Shown: positions 61,655-64,000 of the stretch, piece by piece
Layout: every line of letters starts with the position of its first letter
How positions within the stretch are numbered: the stretch's first letter is position 1
NCBI GenBank assembly: GCA_041649015.1
Contig: JBAZNU010000008.1
Location: 98,590-162,589 of the forward strand
DNA length: 64,000 bases
DNA from: Ignavibacteria bacterium
GTDB lineage: Bacteria; Bacteroidota; Ignavibacteria; Tepidaquicellales; Tepidaquicellaceae
Direction: 5' to 3'
Position numbers and translations under genes: made by a program
The notes under the pieces: model-generated
Told to the model about the DNA's origin: nothing
The model's input: only the letters and a program-made list of their open reading frames with translations
Database searches by the model: none

Positions 61655-63121
61655 TTATTTCTTTGGGACGTTTTTAAGAGTTTCAACGAGATAATCCCAG
61701 AACTTTTGAACTGTTGCAATGTTCACCATTTCATCGGGTGAATGCGGATTGCGGATAGTTGGTCCAAAAGAAATCATATCAAGATTCGGGAATACGCCTC
61801 CGATAAGCCCGCATTCAAGTCCTGCATGAATAGCGCTAATCTTTGGTTCCTTGCCGAACTGTTTTTTATAGCCCCCAATCATAACTTTAAGAATCGGAGA
61901 ATTCGGGTTTGGTTTCCAGCCCGGATACTGACCATCGAAAACAATCTTCGAAGCACCAGCGAGTTCAAACACGGATTCCATTTTTCTCTCAAGAGCTTCT
62001 TTACCGCTATCTACAGAGCTTCTGAGCAGGCAGATAACAGAAAATTTCTTTTCGGAATTGTCAGATTTAACGATAGCGAGGTTTGTCGATGTTTCAACGA
62101 GACCGGGCATATCGTTGCTCATTCTGATAACGTTGTTAGGCAGAGCAAAAATGCAATTAAAGACATTCTTCTGTGACTTTGCGTCTATAACTCCTTCGGG
62201 TATTTCAGCCTTTTCAAATTTAATTTCAAGACCAGGATCTGCGGTTGCGAATTCATTTTTAAGAGTTGATTCGAAATTCTTTAAAGCGGATTCAAAATCT
62301 TTTGCTTTGGCAGACGGAACAACGACTACTGCATGTGCTTCACGTGGTATAGCATTTCTCAGTGTACCGCCTTCGACAGATGCTAATCTCAGACCGAAAT
62401 TACGTTCTGCCATTCTAAGGAAACGGAATATAATTTTATTTGAATTACCGCGAAATAGATGTATATCGCATCCTGAGTGACCGCCTTTGAGACCTTTGAC
62501 TACAATTTTATATGAAGCACTATCTTTCGGAACAGGATTAATTTCATACTTGAATTCAGCGAGAGCGTTCGTACCGCCTGCGCAGCCAATGAACAATTCG
62601 CCTTCATCTTCTGAATCGAGATTCATTAATATATCACCTTTCAGATAACCGGGTTTCAAACCGAAAGCACCCGTCATCCCCGTCTCTTCATCGATTGTAA
62701 AGAGAGCTTCAATAGGACCGTGGCTCAAATCTTTAGCTTCGAGAATGGCAAGTGCGGCGCATACACCCATTCCATTATCAGCACCGAGTGTTGTACCGGT
62801 AGCCTTAACCCATTCGCCGTCGATGCGAGGTTTAATAGGGTCTTTTTCAAAATCATGCTTTGTGTCGCTGTTAGCCTGAGGTACCATATCGAGATGCCCT
62901 TGAAGAATGACCCCTTTTCTGTCTTCGAAGCCTTTTGTAGCCGGTTTGCGAATTACGACGTTACCTACGGCATCGACTTCATACTCAAGCTTATTTTTTT
63001 TAGCAAAGTCGATTACGTATTGCCGCATTGCATCTTCATGCTTAGAGGGATGCGGGATAGCACACATTTCTTCGAAATGCGACCAGATAGCCGAGGGTTT
63101 CAGAGCATTTAAAACTGCCAT
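61655..63121 (-). CDS. pepD: Cytosol non-specific dipeptidase (M20C, aminoacyl-histidine dipeptidase)
   Basis: 488 residues; cleaves Xaa-His and other dipeptides. Zinc-ligand motifs: LQGHLDMVPQ, LGADNGMGVC, the catalytic DEETGMTGA, LNLDSEDEGELFIGCAGG, and C-terminal HAGLECGLIGG. Length matches PepD. It is separated by a single base from the PqqD-like gene, so the two probably share a transcript. Confidence 0.94.
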   Translation of the reverse strand: MAVLNALKPSAIWSHFEEMCAIPHPSKHEDAMRQYVIDFAKKNKLEYEVDAVGNVVIRKPATKGFEDRKGVILQGHLDMVPQANSDTKHDFEKDPIKPRIDGEWVKATGTTLGADNGMGVCAALAILEAKDLSHGPIEALFTIDEETGMTGAFGLKPGYLKGDILMNLDSEDEGELFIGCAGGTNALAEFKYEINPVPKDSASYKIVVKGLKGGHSGCDIHLFRGNSNKIIFRFLRMAERNFGLRLASVEGGTLRNAIPREAHAVVVVPSAKAKDFESALKNFESTLKNEFATADPGLEIKFEKAEIPEGVIDAKSQKNVFNCIFALPNNVIRMSNDMPGLVETSTNLAIVKSDNSEKKFSVICLLRSSVDSGKEALERKMESVFELAGASKIVFDGQYPGWKPNPNSPILKVMIGGYKKQFGKEPKISAIHAGLECGLIGGVFPNLDMISFGPTIRNPHSPDEMVNIATVQKFWDYLVETLKNVPKK

Positions 63122-63122
63122 T

Positions 63123-63482
63123 TTATTTTTCCTTTCTTAGTTCTTTAAAGTATAATAAATTATTTGCATATAAGCCATTTATGAACTGCGAGACTCTATC
63201 GACTGCGGGTTCAATCTTATCACCGAATTTTAGCTTAAGTTCTTCAACGATAGAAAGAACTTTTTTGCTGCCGTCAATTGCGAGCCAAGCAGCAGAGCCG
63301 AGTTCATCGAGTTTGACCCTTATATCTTTAGATTTATTTTTAGGGATAAATTTCTTCATGAACTCTTTTTTAAATTTAGGAATAAGTATATTCACAAGCC
63401 CGTCAACCTGCTCATGATTATTGATTCGTACAGGAGTAAGTTCCAGCAGATTAATATTAGTAGCTTTATTTTTCTTAAACAT
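63123..63482 (-). CDS. PqqD-like protein
   Basis: 119 residues. The central part, VKLDELGSAAWLAIDGSKKVLSIVEELKLKFGDKIEPAVDRVSQFINGL, matches the PqqD fold (KLDExGxxxWxxIDGxxTVxEIxxxLxxxF). PqqD domains bind precursor peptides for radical-SAM RiPP enzymes. No radical SAM gene or precursor is visible next to it; it precedes pepD, the way free-standing PqqD-like genes are often placed in Bacteroidota. Function open. Confidence 0.75.
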   Translation of the reverse strand: MFKKNKATNINLLELTPVRINNHEQVDGLVNILIPKFKKEFMKKFIPKNKSKDIRVKLDELGSAAWLAIDGSKKVLSIVEELKLKFGDKIEPAVDRVSQFINGLYANNLLYFKELRKEK

Positions 63483-63556
63483 TTTACAAGATACTTCTAT
63501 TAAAGCATTAAATAAAGTTACAAAGGAAAGAGAAATTTGGTTCGGGGGATGGGGCT

Positions 63557-63864
63557 GAAGACCGGATTTTTATTTGATGCATTTTTTATCCGTTGATTAA
63601 AGGCAACGGCAATTTATAGAGCAAGAAATAGAGTAAGTATAAGGCAAGAGATGGAGCAAGAGATAGAGTAAATTGTGGAGCCGAAGCCCGGGACTTCTTT
63701 TGATACATTTACAATCCGTTGCCTAAAGGCAACGGCAATGTGAAGAGCAAGAAATAGAGCAAGAGTAAGGCAAGAGCAAGAGATATAGTAAATTTTGGTG
63801 CTGAAGCCCGAGACTTCTTTTGATAAATTTACAATCCGTTGCCTAAAGGCAACGGCAATTTAAA
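63557..63864. repeat. Three tandem copies of a ~120-base hairpin-bearing element
   Basis: Copies start at 63557, 63683 and 63803 (steps of 126 and 120). Each has GAAGxCCGGGAxTTCTTTTGATxxATTTACAATCC, then a hairpin CCGTTGCC-TAAA-GGCAACGG (63716-63735 and 63836-63855; imperfect at 63590-63609), then a GAGCAAGA-rich purine tract. The hairpin is perfectly palindromic in copies 2 and 3. Confidence 0.85.
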
Positions 63865-64000
63865 GAGCAAGAGATAGAGAATGAGCAAGAGATAGAGAAT
63901 GAGCAAGAGATAGAGAATGAGCAAGAGATAGAGAATGAGCAAGAGATAGAGAATGAGCAAGAGATAGAGAATGAGCAAGAGATAGAGAATGAGCAAGAGA
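63865..64000. repeat. 18-base minisatellite (GAGCAAGAGATAGAGAAT)n
   Basis: Seven complete identical units (63865-63990) and 10 bases of an eighth at the window end. It grows out of the purine tract of the third ~120-base copy. One frame reads EQEIEN repeatedly but has no start codon and a stop just upstream, so it is not considered coding. Confidence 0.95.

Larger units (their letters stand above)
63483..64000. other. 518-base terminal region of nested repeats
   Basis: No gene. Upstream of the PqqD-like gene lies a block of three ~120-base repeats leading into an 18-base minisatellite that continues past the window edge. Confidence 0.6.

Noticed and set aside
63847..64000. Open frame through the 18-base repeats reading EQEIEN
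   Set aside because: No start codon, a stop just upstream at 63844, and all three minus-strand frames are also open through the array. Length in multiples of three is explained by the 18-base unit.

Overview
The window looks like a chromosomal segment of a low-GC, Gram-negative member of the Bacteroidota/Chlorobiota/Ignavibacteriota (FCB) assemblage, most likely Ignavibacteria-like. The reasons are a Por/T9SS C-terminal sorting tail with a PNPFNP motif, a relic of a second such tail, a chlorobial-type 2[4Fe-4S] ferredoxin, proteins resembling Bacteroidota-specific families (DUF6266-like, DUF6051-like), TAnnTTTG-type promoter elements, and many genes without a clear Shine-Dalgarno. The assignment is an inference from gene content; no rRNA is present.

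Layout. 1-7339 (minus): the 5' part of a secreted beta-propeller protein, a small Cys-rich exported protein and a giant alpha-2-macroglobulin, with two near-identical hairpins as terminators. 8035-14621: PDZ-hydrolase, AspA-like amidohydrolase, an exported protein of six exact 24-residue repeats, a GT2/GT39-like glycosyltransferase pair, small membrane proteins and a TPR lipoprotein. 14661-15186: a DinB gene broken by one base. 15264-22976 (minus): a compact run glgB, GH57, malQ, queA and a PLP enzyme, that is glycogen metabolism plus queuosine. 23100-24419: nhaA. 25221-32591 (plus): a Cys-rich protein and a NuoE / HydB-like NuoF / GltD-NuoG fusion operon with a rubrerythrin-like protein, probably a soluble flavin-based, possibly electron-bifurcating, NAD(P)H complex. 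32667-39104 (minus): ferredoxin, GAF-RsbU-GNAT fusion, aspartic protease-like protein, CBM9-like esterase, T9SS relic and CPBP protease. 39481-41045: an MvaI/BcnI-like restriction-modification pair. 41369-46379: DUF6266-like protein, T9SS propeller protein and two tandem paralogues. 46523-49908 (minus): CoA-transferase plus two HMG-CoA-lyase-like enzymes. 50393 onward: tRNA-Ala, thiamine pyrophosphokinase, APC transporter, several hydrolases and small proteins, nitronate monooxygenase/FabK, PpiD, ATP-grasp protein, PepD and a PqqD-like protein, ending in a repeat field.

The most unusual non-coding signal is a set of degenerate tandem arrays with an 11-base period. They are found in five long intergenic gaps (7.85, 24.87, 41.2, 50.2 and 60.3 kb, with a weaker one at 39.16 kb), four or five of them between divergent genes. 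Each array has its own unit sequence but keeps the 11-base register, about one helical turn. The most interesting coding locus is the 25-32.6 kb redox operon, whose largest subunit joins a GltD/NfnL-like NADPH-flavin module to a shortened NuoG/formate-dehydrogenase-like module with no visible catalytic site.
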